A DNA stretch of 64,000 bases from assembly GCA_947451145.1 (NCBI GenBank), contig CANFXW010000010.1, positions 1 to 64,000 on the forward strand, in the 5' to 3' direction. Below, piece by piece: positions 1 to 8,714 of the stretch; position 1 is the stretch's first letter; each line of letters starts with the position of its first letter. Both the position numbers and the translations under genes were made by a program. Source of the stretch: Sphingomonadaceae bacterium (GTDB lineage: Bacteria > Pseudomonadota > Alphaproteobacteria > Sphingomonadales > Sphingomonadaceae). The notes under the pieces are model-generated. The model saw only the letters and a list, made by a program, of their open reading frames with translations, was not told where the DNA came from and made no database searches.

Positions 1-55
1 ACCACCCATAGGGTACAATCGTTGGGTGGTCGGGCGGGGGAGCGGGCTGGTGCCG
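1..55. repeat. Composite palindrome, family A (cut by window edge)
   Basis: The right arm of a long GC-rich hairpin is complete here, ending in GCGGGCTGGTGCCG; only the last eight bases of the left arm (ACCACCCA) lie inside the window. The same arm recurs in full at 10522-10604 and, interrupted, at 35807-35930. It lies beyond the 3' end of the reverse-strand DUF1192 gene. There is no T-run, so an intrinsic terminator is unlikely. Seen directly; the function is unknown. Confidence 0.8.
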
Positions 56-97
56 TTTCGGCCGCATGGCCATATGTGAGGGGCCGGGCAGCACTTA

Positions 98-298
98 TCA
101 ACTCTTCGGCTTGAAAAAGGCGTCGGCGGCGAGGCGGAAGGCTTCGGCCTTGTCCTTGTGCGCCTTCACCCGCGCGATCTCGGCTTCAAGCAGTCCCACT
201 CGGGCATCGAGTTCGGCGCGCGAATATGAATCGAGGCTCTCCTTGGCCAAGAGGCTCGCGGCATCGCCCTTGCGGGCCGGACCGTCATCGTCATCCAT
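98..298 (-). CDS. DUF1192 family small protein
   Basis: A 66-residue acidic then helical protein beginning MDDDDGPAR. The C-terminal half (ELDARVGLLEAEIARVKAHK) is a short amphipathic helix or coiled coil and ends in DAFFKPKS, the layout of the DUF1192 family, which is common as a small standalone gene in alphaproteobacteria and has no settled function. I chose the internal ATG because the family starts with a run of acidic residues; an upstream in-frame ATG at 325 would add nine atypical residues. It is divergent from the quinone oxidoreductase gene. Family assignment is fairly confident. Confidence 0.75.
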   Translation of the reverse strand: MDDDDGPARKGDAASLLAKESLDSYSRAELDARVGLLEAEIARVKAHKDKAEAFRLAADAFFKPKS

Positions 299-362
299 CG
301 ACGCCCACGTTCCTACGCGTTGCATGCCAAGTCAACCTCCCGCTAAGAAGTGTCATGACGGC

Positions 363-378
363 GTGGCATCTGTGCCAC
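363..378. promoter_or_regulatory. Short perfect palindrome upstream of quinone oxidoreductase
   Basis: GTGGCA-TCTG-TGCCAC is a perfect inverted repeat ending 16 bases before the start codon of the oxidoreductase, in the divergent intergenic region. Its position fits an operator, but no regulator is encoded beside it. Palindrome seen; role inferred. Confidence 0.35.
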
Positions 379-394
379 AAGGGAAGCGCAAGAT

Positions 395-1390
395 ATGTCT
401 ATTCCAAGTGAAATGACCGCAATCGGCTTCGATGCGCCGGGCGGCCCTGAAGTGCTGAAACCGCAGACTCTGTCCGTGCCGCAGCCCGGCGAGGGCGAGG
501 TGCTGATCAAGGTCGCCTATGCCGGGGTCAACCGGCCAGACGTGGCGCAGCGGCAGGGTTTCTATCCGCCGCCGCCGGGTGCCTCGCCGATTCCTGGGCT
601 CGAGGTGGCTGGAGAAGTTGTCGCCGTGGGCGCAGGTGTGGATAACGACAAGATCGGCCGCCGGGTTTGCGCGCTGGTCAGCGGCGGCGGCTATGCCGAA
701 TACTGCCTTGCCAAGGCGGCGCATTGCCTGCCGGTGCCGCCGGGCCTGCCGCTCGATCAGGCCGCGGCGCTGCCCGAAACGCTGCTTACCGTCTGGCACA
801 ACGTTTTCGAGCGCGGCTATGCCCGCGATGGCGAGACGATTCTGGTCCACGGAGGCACGAGCGGCATTGGCTCGATGGCGATTATGCTGGGCAACCTGTT
901 CGGCCTGACCGTGATCGTCACCTGCGGCGGTGCGGACAAGTGCGCGGCGGCGCTGGAGATCGGCGCGGCGCACGCGATTGATTACAAGGCGAGCGATTTC
1001 GTCGAGGAAGTGGCCCGCATCACCGGCGGAAAGGGTGTCGAACTGGTGCTCGATATGGTCGCCGGGGACTATGTGCCGCGCAATATGCGTTGCTTGGCCG
1101 AAGATGGCCGCCACGTGACGATCGCGGTGCAGGGCGGGATGAAGGCAGAAGTCAACATGGCGGTGGTCATGGTCCGCCGCCTGACCCTCACCGGATCGAC
1201 CCTGCGCCCGCGTTCGAACGAGTTCAAAGCGCTGCTCGTCGATGAGGTGCTGGACAATGCCTGGCCCTGCGTGGCCGATGGCTCGCTGCGGCCGGTGATG
1301 GATATGACCTTCCCGCTAACCGAAGCCGCCGCCGCCCATGCGCGGATGGAAGCCGGGGCGCATATCGGCAAGATTGTTCTGGAGGTGTGA
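395..1390 (+). CDS. NAD(P)H-quinone oxidoreductase, MDR superfamily
   Basis: This 331-residue protein has the zinc-independent medium-chain dehydrogenase layout: an N-terminal GroES-like fold (AGVNRPDVAQRQGFYPPPP) and a Rossmann domain with the nucleotide loop HGGTSGIGSMAIML near residues 149-162. The PPPPGASPIPGLEVAG segment is typical of the PIG3-like quinone oxidoreductase family, which reduces quinones with NADPH. No zinc-ligand cysteines are apparent. The gene is followed after one base by a glutathione S-transferase gene, so the two probably form a redox/detoxification operon. The physiological substrate cannot be told from sequence. Confidence 0.88.
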   Translation: MSIPSEMTAIGFDAPGGPEVLKPQTLSVPQPGEGEVLIKVAYAGVNRPDVAQRQGFYPPPPGASPIPGLEVAGEVVAVGAGVDNDKIGRRVCALVSGGGYAEYCLAKAAHCLPVPPGLPLDQAAALPETLLTVWHNVFERGYARDGETILVHGGTSGIGSMAIMLGNLFGLTVIVTCGGADKCAAALEIGAAHAIDYKASDFVEEVARITGGKGVELVLDMVAGDYVPRNMRCLAEDGRHVTIAVQGGMKAEVNMAVVMVRRLTLTGSTLRPRSNEFKALLVDEVLDNAWPCVADGSLRPVMDMTFPLTEAAAAHARMEAGAHIGKIVLEV

Positions 1391-1391
1391 T

Positions 1392-2012
1392 TTGGAAAAG
1401 CTGACACTCCACGAATACGCCGCCAGTGGCAATTGCTACAAGATCCGCCTGACGGCGGCGCTACTCGGTCTGCCAATCGAGCGGCGGCAGTATGACATTC
1501 TGAAGGGCGAGACCCGCACGCCGGAGTTTCTGGCCGGGATCAATGCCAATGGCCGTATTCCGGTGCTGCAGATTGGTGAGCAGTTCCTGCCCGAGAGCAA
1601 TGCCGCCTGCTGGTATCTCGCGGAAGGATCACCGCTGATTCCCGCCAGCCGCTTTGCCCGCGCCGATATGCTGCGCTGGATGTTCTTCGAACAGTACAAC
1701 CACGAACCCAATGTGGCGACGCTGCGGTTCTGGCTGGCCTTTGTCGGCGAAGCGAATCTCAGTGACGCACAGCGCGGGCAGATCGCTGCAAAACGTGTCG
1801 CAGGGGATGCCGCGCTGCGGCTGATGGATGATCATCTGGCGACGGCGGACTGGCTGGTAGGCGCACAGGCTAGCCTCGCCGACATTGCGCTCTATGCCTA
1901 TACCCATGTGGCCGAAGAGGGCGGCGGCTTCACTCTGGCGGACTATCCGCATGTCGGGAGGTGGCTGGCCCGCGTGGCCACGCTGCCGGGCTATCTTGCC
2001 ATCACCGATTGA
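1392..2012 (+). CDS. Glutathione S-transferase family protein
   Basis: A 206-residue protein with an N-terminal thioredoxin-like domain (SGNCYKIRLTAALLGLPIE, then NGRIPVLQIGEQFLPESNA with the cis-Pro and the Glu-Ser that bind the glutathione gamma-glutamyl group) and an all-helical C-terminal domain. I place the start at a TTG because GGAGGT lies 5 bases upstream, overlapping the end of the preceding gene, and because the family begins right there; the longer reading frame from an ATG inside the upstream gene adds 18 atypical residues. Likely co-transcribed with the quinone oxidoreductase. The exact conjugation substrate is unknown. Confidence 0.85.
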   Translation: MEKLTLHEYAASGNCYKIRLTAALLGLPIERRQYDILKGETRTPEFLAGINANGRIPVLQIGEQFLPESNAACWYLAEGSPLIPASRFARADMLRWMFFEQYNHEPNVATLRFWLAFVGEANLSDAQRGQIAAKRVAGDAALRLMDDHLATADWLVGAQASLADIALYAYTHVAEEGGGFTLADYPHVGRWLARVATLPGYLAITD

Positions 2013-2060
2013 TTCCCGCCTTGCCCTTGGCCGCACGCTGGCCTACAGGAACCGCCGAAT

Positions 2061-2093
2061 GGCCGCTCCGAAAGGGGCGGCCCTATTATTTTT
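2061..2093 (+). terminator. Intrinsic terminator after the GST gene
   Basis: GGCCGCTCC and GGGGCGGCC form a 9-bp stem (one T-G pair) around a GAAA tetraloop, followed by CTATTATTTTT. This separates the oxidoreductase/GST pair from the following regulator gene, whose GTG start lies 16 bases further on. Confidence 0.75.
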
Positions 2094-2108
2094 AGCCGGA
2101 GAATCCCC

Positions 2109-2816
2109 GTGACCCAGCCCACCCCGTTGATGCCGCATGCCACTGCTTCGTGGCTGGTTGACAACACTGCGCTGTCGTTTGAGCAGATCGCCGAATTCTG
2201 CGGCCTGCACATCCTTGAAGTTCAGGCGATGGCCGATGATCTGGCCTCGTCGAAGTACACCGGCCGCGATCCGGTGCGTTCGGGCGAGCTGACCATGGCG
2301 GAAATCGAACGCGGCCAGGCAGACACCAACTATTCGCTGAAGATGCAGAAGGCTCCGGCGCAGGTCAGCCGTACCAAGGGCCCGCGCTATACGCCGGTTT
2401 CGAAGCGTCAGGACAAGCCCGATGGCATCGCCTGGGTCATCCGCAATCACCCCGAAATTTCGGACGCGCAGATCGGCAAGCTGATTGGCACGACGCGCAA
2501 CACGATCACTGCGATTCGCGAGCGCAGCCACTGGAACATCGCCAATATCCAGCCAAAGGATCCGGTAACGCTCGGCCTGTGCTCGCAGCGCGAACTGGAT
2601 GCGCTGGTCGCCAAGGTCGCCAAGAAGGCCGGCATTGTCGATACCGAGGCCGATCTGCGGCTCAGCAACGATCGCGAAGCGCTGCTCGAAGAACTGCGCA
2701 CCGAGCGTGAAGCCCACGTCAAGGCTGTGGGCGAAGCTGCGCAGGAAGCCGAAGCCGCTGCATGGCTCGAAGCCAAGCGCGCTTCCGAGGCTGCTGGCGA
2801 AGCTACCGGCGAGTAA
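2109..2816 (+). CDS. trcR: Cell cycle transcriptional regulator TrcR (DUF1013)
   Basis: A 235-residue protein matching the alphaproteobacterial DUF1013 family, named TrcR from work on cell-cycle transcription in Caulobacter. Recognisable segments are TASWLVDNTALSFEQIAEFC, the second helix-turn-helix-like region PEISDAQIGKLIGTTRNTI, and SHWNIANIQPKDPVTLGLC. The last 60 residues are an alanine/glutamate-rich predicted coiled coil. The start is GTG with a CCGGAGAA ribosome-binding site, directly behind a terminator, so it has its own transcription unit. The family is thought to act with RNA polymerase on cell-cycle genes; that role is transferred from family knowledge. Confidence 0.88.
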   Translation: MTQPTPLMPHATASWLVDNTALSFEQIAEFCGLHILEVQAMADDLASSKYTGRDPVRSGELTMAEIERGQADTNYSLKMQKAPAQVSRTKGPRYTPVSKRQDKPDGIAWVIRNHPEISDAQIGKLIGTTRNTITAIRERSHWNIANIQPKDPVTLGLCSQRELDALVAKVAKKAGIVDTEADLRLSNDREALLEELRTEREAHVKAVGEAAQEAEAAAWLEAKRASEAAGEATGE

Positions 2817-2917
2817 GTCGCCAGCCGCGACCCATTAAGGCCCACCGCTGGAAAAAAGTGGCAGGTCCGGATGCAACCGGGCTTGCCCTTTTGTCGCGCC
2901 TGCGCCATGCTATTGAC

Positions 2918-4612
2918 ATGAGTGTTAATAAGCCCGCAGAACCATGGCGTAACCACTATTGCCACCCCGGCAATTGGGATCAGCATTTTGCCCCGCTATC
3001 GCTGCCCGCCATGTTCGCCGAGGCAGTGCAGACCTGTCCTTCTGCGCCTTTGGTCGAATTCATGGGGCGCAGCTTTTCCTATGCCGAACTGCACGAGGAA
3101 GCCGTGGCCTTTGCCTGCGGCCTGAAGGAAATGGGGATCGGTCCGGGCGACCGGGTCGGGCTCTATCTGCCCAATATTCCGGGCTATGTTCCCGCCTATT
3201 TCGGCGCGCTGATGGCGGGGGCCATCGTGGTCAACTTCTCGCCGCTCTACACCGCTGTCGAACTGGAGGCTCAGGTCGCCGATTCGGGCGCGCGGCTGCT
3301 GGTTACGGTCGATCTTGCCAAGCTGTTGCCCACCGCGCTCAAGGTGCTCGGCAATTCCACACTTGAAAAACTGGTTGTTGCCCGCTTCACCCAGCAGCTT
3401 ACCCGCTTCAAGGGGCTGGCCTTCCGTCTGCTCTCGGGCAAGGAATTGACCGCAATTCCCGATCAGCCGAATGTAATCGAATGGCAAAAGGCCCTGCGCG
3501 GCGGCGAGCCGCCAAAGCTGGCTATCGATCCCGAGCAGACGCTGGCACTGCTGCAATATACCGGCGGCACCACCGGCACACCAAAGGGGGCAATGCTCAC
3601 CCACCAGAACCTGAGCGCCAACGCCCGGCAGATTCAGGCGCTCGATCCTCACGCGGGCGAGCGAGATATGATACTGGGCGCGCTGCCGCTGTTCCACGTT
3701 TTCGCCAACACCGCCGTGCTCAACCGCACGATCATCAACCGCGGCTGCATCGCTATGTTGCCGCGTTTTGATGTCGGGCAGATCCTCGCTGCGATTCGCC
3801 ACGACCGGGCGACCTCGCTGCCCGGTGTGCCGACGATGTTTCAGGCCATGCTCGACGATCCCCGGATTGAAGGCGCGGACTTTTCATCGCTGCGCATCTG
3901 CATTGCCGGCGGAGCGCCGCTGCCGGTCCGGCTTAAGGAACGTTGGGAGGCGACCACCGGGGTGCGGCTGGTCGAAGGCTATGGCCTGACCGAGACTGCC
4001 GGTGTGGTCACCGCCAATCCCTATGAAGGCGATGACCGGGCCGGAACCATCGGGCAGCCGCTGCCCGATACCAGAGTGCGCCTGCTCGACCGCGAAGACC
4101 CCACCCGCGACGCCTCGCCGGGCGAGCCGGGAGAACTCGCGATCTCAGGGCCGCAGGTGATGCAGGGATATTGGCAGCGGCCCGAAGCGGCGGCCTCGGC
4201 CTTTGCCATGCGCGATGGCGAAAAATGGCTGCGCACCGGCGATGTCGCGGTGATGGAAGAGCAGGGTTATTTCCGCGTGGTCGACAGGATCAAGGACATG
4301 ATCGCAGTCGGCGGCTTCAAGGTCTTCCCTAGTCAGGTCGAGCACGTCTTGCTGCAGAACCCGGCGGTGAAAGAGGCGCTGGTGATCGGCATTCCCGACG
4401 AGCTGAAGGGCGAGATTCCCCGCGCCTTCATCACTCTGAATGCCGGCGAAGATGCGCGCGGCGCAGACTTGTGCACATGGCTCAACGAACGCGTCGGCAA
4501 GCATGAGCGTGTCGATAGCGTGGTGGTGAGGGATTCGATACCGAAGACAATGATCGGCAAGCTGGATCGCAAGGCCCTGAAGGAAGAGGTGCTTACCTCT
4601 TCCTCGGGTTAA
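2918..4612 (+). CDS. Long-chain acyl-CoA ligase (AMP-forming)
   Basis: A 564-residue ANL-superfamily enzyme that activates a fatty acid to acyl-AMP and then acyl-CoA. The P-loop YTGGTTGTPKGAM lies at residues 214-226, the YGLTETAG motif follows the core, GEKWLRTGDVAVM carries the ribose-binding Asp, and the C-terminal swivel domain ends with the catalytic Lys in PKTMIGKLDRKAL. The start MSVNKPAEPW matches FadD-like N termini; an upstream in-frame ATG would run into the trcR gene. The stop codon directly abuts the stop of the convergent bactofilin gene with no spacer. Chain-length preference is unknown. Confidence 0.9.
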   Translation: MSVNKPAEPWRNHYCHPGNWDQHFAPLSLPAMFAEAVQTCPSAPLVEFMGRSFSYAELHEEAVAFACGLKEMGIGPGDRVGLYLPNIPGYVPAYFGALMAGAIVVNFSPLYTAVELEAQVADSGARLLVTVDLAKLLPTALKVLGNSTLEKLVVARFTQQLTRFKGLAFRLLSGKELTAIPDQPNVIEWQKALRGGEPPKLAIDPEQTLALLQYTGGTTGTPKGAMLTHQNLSANARQIQALDPHAGERDMILGALPLFHVFANTAVLNRTIINRGCIAMLPRFDVGQILAAIRHDRATSLPGVPTMFQAMLDDPRIEGADFSSLRICIAGGAPLPVRLKERWEATTGVRLVEGYGLTETAGVVTANPYEGDDRAGTIGQPLPDTRVRLLDREDPTRDASPGEPGELAISGPQVMQGYWQRPEAAASAFAMRDGEKWLRTGDVAVMEEQGYFRVVDRIKDMIAVGGFKVFPSQVEHVLLQNPAVKEALVIGIPDELKGEIPRAFITLNAGEDARGADLCTWLNERVGKHERVDSVVVRDSIPKTMIGKLDRKALKEEVLTSSSG

Positions 4613-5020
4613 TCAGCTGACCTGCGTGCCCCCAGCCAGCGCCAGCTTGGGCTCCGGCTCGCGGTGGGCGAACTTGCCGTCTACCTGCGCGCCTTGCTCG
4701 ATGGTGAGTGCGTCGTAGAACACATCGCCTTCGATCCGGGCCGACTTCAGGATCACCAGTTCGCCCGCGCTGATCGAACCCTTGATCCGCCCGGCGAGCC
4801 GCGCGGTTTCGGCGGTTACCGCACCGCTGATTTCGCTGGTTTCGCCCTGAACGAGGCTGGCGCAGGCGATGTCGCCCTCTACCTTGCCGTCAACATGCAG
4901 CTCGGCCTTGGCGGAAAGATCGCCCTTGATGATGACATCACTGCCGAGCACGGAGAAGGTCGGGCTGCCCATCTTACTTGCGGAGACCCGCTGCGGCGCT
5001 TCTGGCTTCTTCGAGAACAT
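4613..5020 (-). CDS. Bactofilin (polymer-forming cytoskeletal protein)
   Basis: A 135-residue protein with a central bactofilin beta-helix of repeated short strands (GSDVIIKGDLSAKAELHVDG, VEGDIACASLVQGE, GRIKGSISAGEL), flanked by a short basic N-terminal tail and a C-terminal tail. Bactofilins polymerise without nucleotide on the inner membrane and position cell-wall enzymes. The start lies inside the end of the upstream M23 peptidase gene (47-base overlap), so the two are translationally linked, matching the conserved bactofilin/LytM gene pairing. Confidence 0.92.
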   Translation of the reverse strand: MFSKKPEAPQRVSASKMGSPTFSVLGSDVIIKGDLSAKAELHVDGKVEGDIACASLVQGETSEISGAVTAETARLAGRIKGSISAGELVILKSARIEGDVFYDALTIEQGAQVDGKFAHREPEPKLALAGGTQVS

Positions 5021-6128
5021 GGGGGGCAGACTCCAGAAAGGGACGCGGATTAACCGGCGAATCGTTGATTCGCACTTCGAAGTGTAGATGCGGACCGGTT
5101 GAACGGCCAGTGCTGCCGATCACGCCGATCTGCTCGCCCGGCGCCACCGCTTTGCCCAGCGTCGTGCGGAAGCCCGACATGTGGGCATAGCGCGTTACCA
5201 GACCGTTACCGTGATCGATCTCGACGCAATTGCCATAGCCCGAACGCTGGCCAACAAAGCTGACCGTGCCCTTGGCCGCAGCATAGATCGGCGCGCCAAT
5301 CGGGCCTTTGAAATCCAGACCGGGGTGGAATGCACCCGCTCCGGTGAACGGATCGGCGCGATAGCCGAAGCCCGAAGAGATATATTCAAGGTTGGCCGGC
5401 AGCACGTTGGGGATGCCAGCAAGGCTCCGCTGGAGCACTTCCATCCGCTCAAGGCTGGCACCGAGCCGCTGGAAACGGGGGTCAATCGAACCATCAGCCG
5501 ATGTCGAAAGGCCAATGAACGGACCGCCCATCGCGCTGTGGTCGTCAGCCATGGCGAGCATGGCATCGGGGTTCAGCCCCAGCTTGCGGATTGCCGCTTC
5601 GGCTGCAGCGGCGCGTCGATCAGCCAGGCGGGTAAGGCCTTCGACGAATGCCAGCTGGCGCGCTTCGATTCGGGCGAGCGGGGCTGCCTCGGGGATCGAC
5701 AGGCTGACCTTGTTCACGGTCTTGGCGGCTTCGCTGCTCGAATTTGAGACGGTTTCGCCCTGCTTCACGTCTTCGGGCAGGGAGCCGACCATCTTCTCGA
5801 TGAATTGCTGGCGGCGCTGGAGATCGTCGGCAACGCCCTTGAGATTGCCCTTATAGGTGGCAACGCGGTTTTCGGCGCTGGTGACCTTGGCCTCGCGCTC
5901 CAGTAGTGAGACCCGGTCGCGATTGGAAATATACGAAGTTACCGCCATCACGGAGATCGAGATCAGCCAGAAAAGCAGCAGGGCAGCGGCGATCGCAGCA
6001 GCAATCACCTGCAGTCTGGTCGAGATCTTGATGAAACGAACCTGTCCCTGCGACCGCATGAAGAACTCGCGGTCGGGGAACCAGGTACGCAGGCGCTGTT
6101 CAAGCGCCTTCCCGGCGATTTTCGGCAA
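4974..6128 (-). CDS. M23 (LytM) family metallopeptidase, membrane-anchored
   Basis: A 384-residue protein with a cytoplasmic N terminus, one membrane segment at about residues 38-62, a predicted coiled coil (about 70-115), an alanine-rich linker and a C-terminal LytM domain. Zinc ligands are intact: His268 and Asp272 (FHPGLDFKG) and the HLH of GPHLHFEV at 347-349. It should cleave peptidoglycan cross-links in the periplasm and be placed by the bactofilin encoded downstream. Intact ligands distinguish it from the EnvC-like paralogue at 9265-10485. Confidence 0.92.
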   Translation of the reverse strand: MPKIAGKALEQRLRTWFPDREFFMRSQGQVRFIKISTRLQVIAAAIAAALLLFWLISISVMAVTSYISNRDRVSLLEREAKVTSAENRVATYKGNLKGVADDLQRRQQFIEKMVGSLPEDVKQGETVSNSSSEAAKTVNKVSLSIPEAAPLARIEARQLAFVEGLTRLADRRAAAAEAAIRKLGLNPDAMLAMADDHSAMGGPFIGLSTSADGSIDPRFQRLGASLERMEVLQRSLAGIPNVLPANLEYISSGFGYRADPFTGAGAFHPGLDFKGPIGAPIYAAAKGTVSFVGQRSGYGNCVEIDHGNGLVTRYAHMSGFRTTLGKAVAPGEQIGVIGSTGRSTGPHLHFEVRINDSPVNPRPFLESAPHVLEEARSAAAGLRK

Positions 6129-6355
6129 TTCGACCCCAAGTCTATTATAGTTGCAACCGGGCGCGCGGTTAGCAGTCAGACATTAACGTGGCGAATCGAG
6201 TCTGTATGACTCGCGACCAAGTGAATGAATCGTGCGGTAAGTGGAGCCATGTAACCTTGGTTAACACTTTAGTGACAGTCACATAACCGCCCGCACCGCC
6301 AAACTTCGCGACTCAGTGGCTGACAAATGCGCTGCTTGCTGATAGGCGCGCAGCC

Positions 6356-7636
6356 ATGTCTGCACCTTCTGCCTTGCCGCTTGGCACCACGCCCGAATCC
6401 CTTGTCGAAAGCCTTGCGCTGGCCGGCCGGACCGCGCAGCGCGTTTTGGCGCAGATGGATAGCCCGGCGAAGGCTGCCGCCCTCCACGCCGCGGCCGCTG
6501 CCCTGCGCGCCGATGAAGCCGAAATTCTTGCCGCCAATGCCCGCGATATTGCCGCTGGCGAAGCGAATGGCCTGACCGGCGCAATGCTTGACCGGCTGCG
6601 GCTCGATGCTGCGCGGCTTAGCGCGATTGCCGATGCGGTGGATCAGGTGGCTGAACTTCCCGATCCGGTGGGCGAGGTGATCAGCCAGTCGAGCCGTCCC
6701 AACGGCTTGTTACTCAGCCGGGTTCGAATTCCCATCGGCCTGATCGGGATCATCTACGAAAGTCGCCCCAATGTGACGGCTGACGCGGCGGCGCTGTGCC
6801 TGCGTTCGGGCAATGCTGTGCTGCTGCGCGGCGGTAGCGAAGCGGTTCATTCCAACCGGGCGATCCTGAGCGCCCTGCAGCGCGGCCTTGCCAGCGCCGG
6901 TGCGCCTGCCGATGCGGTCCAGCTGATCCCGACGCAGGACCGCGCTGTGGTGGGTGCCATGCTGACTGCTGCGGGCCTGATCGACATGATCGTGCCGCGT
7001 GGCGGCAAGAGCCTGGTTGCGCGGGTTCAGGCCGATGCCCGGGTGCCGGTACTCGCTCACCTTGATGGTATCTGCCACACCTTTGTGCATGCCGCCGCCG
7101 AGCCCGAAATGGCCAAGGCCATCGCTCTAAACGCCAAGATGCGGCGCACCGGGATTTGCGGGGCGATGGAAACGCTGCTGCTCGATGCCCAGTTCCCGGC
7201 CTCGCAAGAAGTGGTCGCCGCCCTGCTTGCATCGGGCTGCGAACTGCGCGGCGATGCCCGCGCCCGCGCGCTCGATTCGCGGATCGTGCCGGCCAGCGCC
7301 AATGACTGGGACTGCGAATATCTCGACGCGATCCTCTCGGTCGCAGTGGTCGACGGGCTCGATGCCGCGCTCGATCACATCGCGCGGCACAGCTCGCACC
7401 ACACCGATGCCATTGTCACTTCCGACGATGCGGCGGCCGAGCGCTTTCTGAACGAGGTCGATTCGGCGATCGTCATGGTCAATGCTTCCAGCCAGTTTGC
7501 CGATGGCGGCGAGTTTGGCCTGGGCGCGGAAATCGGCATCGCCACCGGCCGCCTCCACGCTCGCGGTCCGGTCGCGCTGGAAGGGCTGACAACCTACAAG
7601 TGGCAGGTTCGCGGCACCGGGCAGGTGAGACCCTGA
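6356..7636 (+). CDS. proA: Glutamate-5-semialdehyde dehydrogenase
   Basis: A 426-residue member of the aldehyde dehydrogenase superfamily of ProA type. It reduces gamma-glutamyl phosphate to glutamate-5-semialdehyde with NADPH in proline synthesis. Diagnostic segments are PIGLIGIIYESRPNVT, LRGGSEAVHSN, the catalytic-cysteine stretch RRTGICGAMETLL, and the HHTDAIVTSD and GPVALEGLTTYKW ends. Length is normal for the family. It overlaps nadD and heads a tightly packed forward run through coq7. proB (glutamate kinase) is not in the window. Confidence 0.95.
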   Translation: MSAPSALPLGTTPESLVESLALAGRTAQRVLAQMDSPAKAAALHAAAAALRADEAEILAANARDIAAGEANGLTGAMLDRLRLDAARLSAIADAVDQVAELPDPVGEVISQSSRPNGLLLSRVRIPIGLIGIIYESRPNVTADAAALCLRSGNAVLLRGGSEAVHSNRAILSALQRGLASAGAPADAVQLIPTQDRAVVGAMLTAAGLIDMIVPRGGKSLVARVQADARVPVLAHLDGICHTFVHAAAEPEMAKAIALNAKMRRTGICGAMETLLLDAQFPASQEVVAALLASGCELRGDARARALDSRIVPASANDWDCEYLDAILSVAVVDGLDAALDHIARHSSHHTDAIVTSDDAAAERFLNEVDSAIVMVNASSQFADGGEFGLGAEIGIATGRLHARGPVALEGLTTYKWQVRGTGQVRP

Positions 7637-8268
7637 CGCTCACCGGCCTCCTCGGCGGCAGTTTCAATCCCGCGCATGGCGGGCACCGGCGCGTAACCCG
7701 CTTTGCCATTGATGCGCTGGGGCTGGACGAGTGCTGGTGGCTGGTCTCGCCCGGCAATCCGCTCAAGGGCGATGCAGGCATGGCCCCGCTGCCCGCGCGC
7801 TTTGCCTCGGCCCGGCGGCAGGCCGCCCGCGCACCCATCAAAGTGAGCGCGATGGAGCGCGAATTTGCTACCCGCTTTACCGTCGATACGCTGGCCAGGA
7901 TCCTGCGCCGCTGGCCCAAACGGCGCTTTGTCTGGCTGATGGGTGCGGACAATCTTGCCCAGTTTCACCGCTGGAAAGACTGGCGCAGACTGGCGCGGAT
8001 GGTTCCGATTGCTGTTATCGCCCGTCCGGGCTATGATGCCCTTGCTGTCGCGAGCCCCGCGATGGTCTGGCTCGGTCGATACCGGCGATCTGCTGCCAGC
8101 CTTAAGCGTCCGGCCCAATGGAGCGCACCTGCGCTGGTGATCCTGCGTTTCGATCCCGATCCGCGTTCGGCCACCGCCATTCGCCGCGCCGACCCGCACT
8201 GGGCCAGCCGTACCGCTGTCCGTTCGCTGCGTGATTCTGTCACGCACCGCAGGATCAATCTGTCATGA
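7600..8268 (+). CDS. nadD: Nicotinate-nucleotide adenylyltransferase
   Basis: NAD-biosynthesis enzyme joining ATP and nicotinate mononucleotide. The nucleotidyltransferase signature GLLGGSFNPAHGGHR is present, and RRFVWLMGADNLAQFHRWKDW is the classic NadD segment. At 222 residues the size is normal. The only standard start near the signature is the ATG used here, which overlaps proA by 37 bases and gives a 14-residue lead; a CTG at 7633, close to the proA stop, would give a more typical N terminus, so the start is uncertain. Confidence 0.9.
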   Translation: MAGSRHRAGETLTLTGLLGGSFNPAHGGHRRVTRFAIDALGLDECWWLVSPGNPLKGDAGMAPLPARFASARRQAARAPIKVSAMEREFATRFTVDTLARILRRWPKRRFVWLMGADNLAQFHRWKDWRRLARMVPIAVIARPGYDALAVASPAMVWLGRYRRSAASLKRPAQWSAPALVILRFDPDPRSATAIRRADPHWASRTAVRSLRDSVTHRRINLS

Positions 8269-8305
8269 TCCGCTATTCCCGGCCCAAGGAGCCGATTTTC
8301 TCGCA

Positions 8306-8707
8306 ATGAACCAAGTACTTCCAGAGCCGGGTCAATCCGGCGCTGCCACCCCGCTTCCCCCGTCGGAGCCCAATTCGCTGCACGCTCTGGTGCTGCAATC
8401 GCTCGACGATGATCAGGCGCAGGAGATCGTTTCGATCCCGCTTGAGGGCAAAAGCTCGATCGCCGATCACATGGTCATCGCCTCTGGCCGGTCGACCCGG
8501 CAGGTCGCGGCCATGGCCCAGAAACTGGCCGAGCGCATCAAGCACGGCGGCTTTGGCCACGTGCGAATCGAAGGCCTGCCTGCGGCAGACTGGGTGCTGA
8601 TCGATGCCGGCGATGTCGTCGTCCACCTGTTCCGCCCCGAAGTGCGCACGTTCTATAATCTGGAACGCATGTGGGGTTTCGGGGATAGTGCTGTTGGTGC
8701 TGCCTGA
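8306..8707 (+). CDS. rsfS: Ribosomal silencing factor RsfS
   Basis: A 133-residue protein with the RsfS/Iojap fold. It binds ribosomal protein uL14 and blocks subunit joining when nutrients are scarce. Family motifs are SSIADHMVIASGRSTRQVAA, GFGHVRIEGLPAADWVLID and DVVVHLFRPEVRTFYNLERM. The N-terminal 30 residues are Pro/Ser-rich and poorly conserved in the family. The start MNQVLPEP was preferred over an upstream in-frame ATG inside nadD. The nadD-rsfS-rlmH order is conserved across many bacteria, which supports the call. Confidence 0.93.
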   Translation: MNQVLPEPGQSGAATPLPPSEPNSLHALVLQSLDDDQAQEIVSIPLEGKSSIADHMVIASGRSTRQVAAMAQKLAERIKHGGFGHVRIEGLPAADWVLIDAGDVVVHLFRPEVRTFYNLERMWGFGDSAVGAA

Positions 8708-8714
8708 CGGCAGA

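Noticed and set aside
6255..6280. CtrA-like site (TTAA-N7-TTAA) upstream of proA and the M23 gene
   Set aside because: Only one TTAA half is present; the second half reads GTGA, so it does not meet the consensus.
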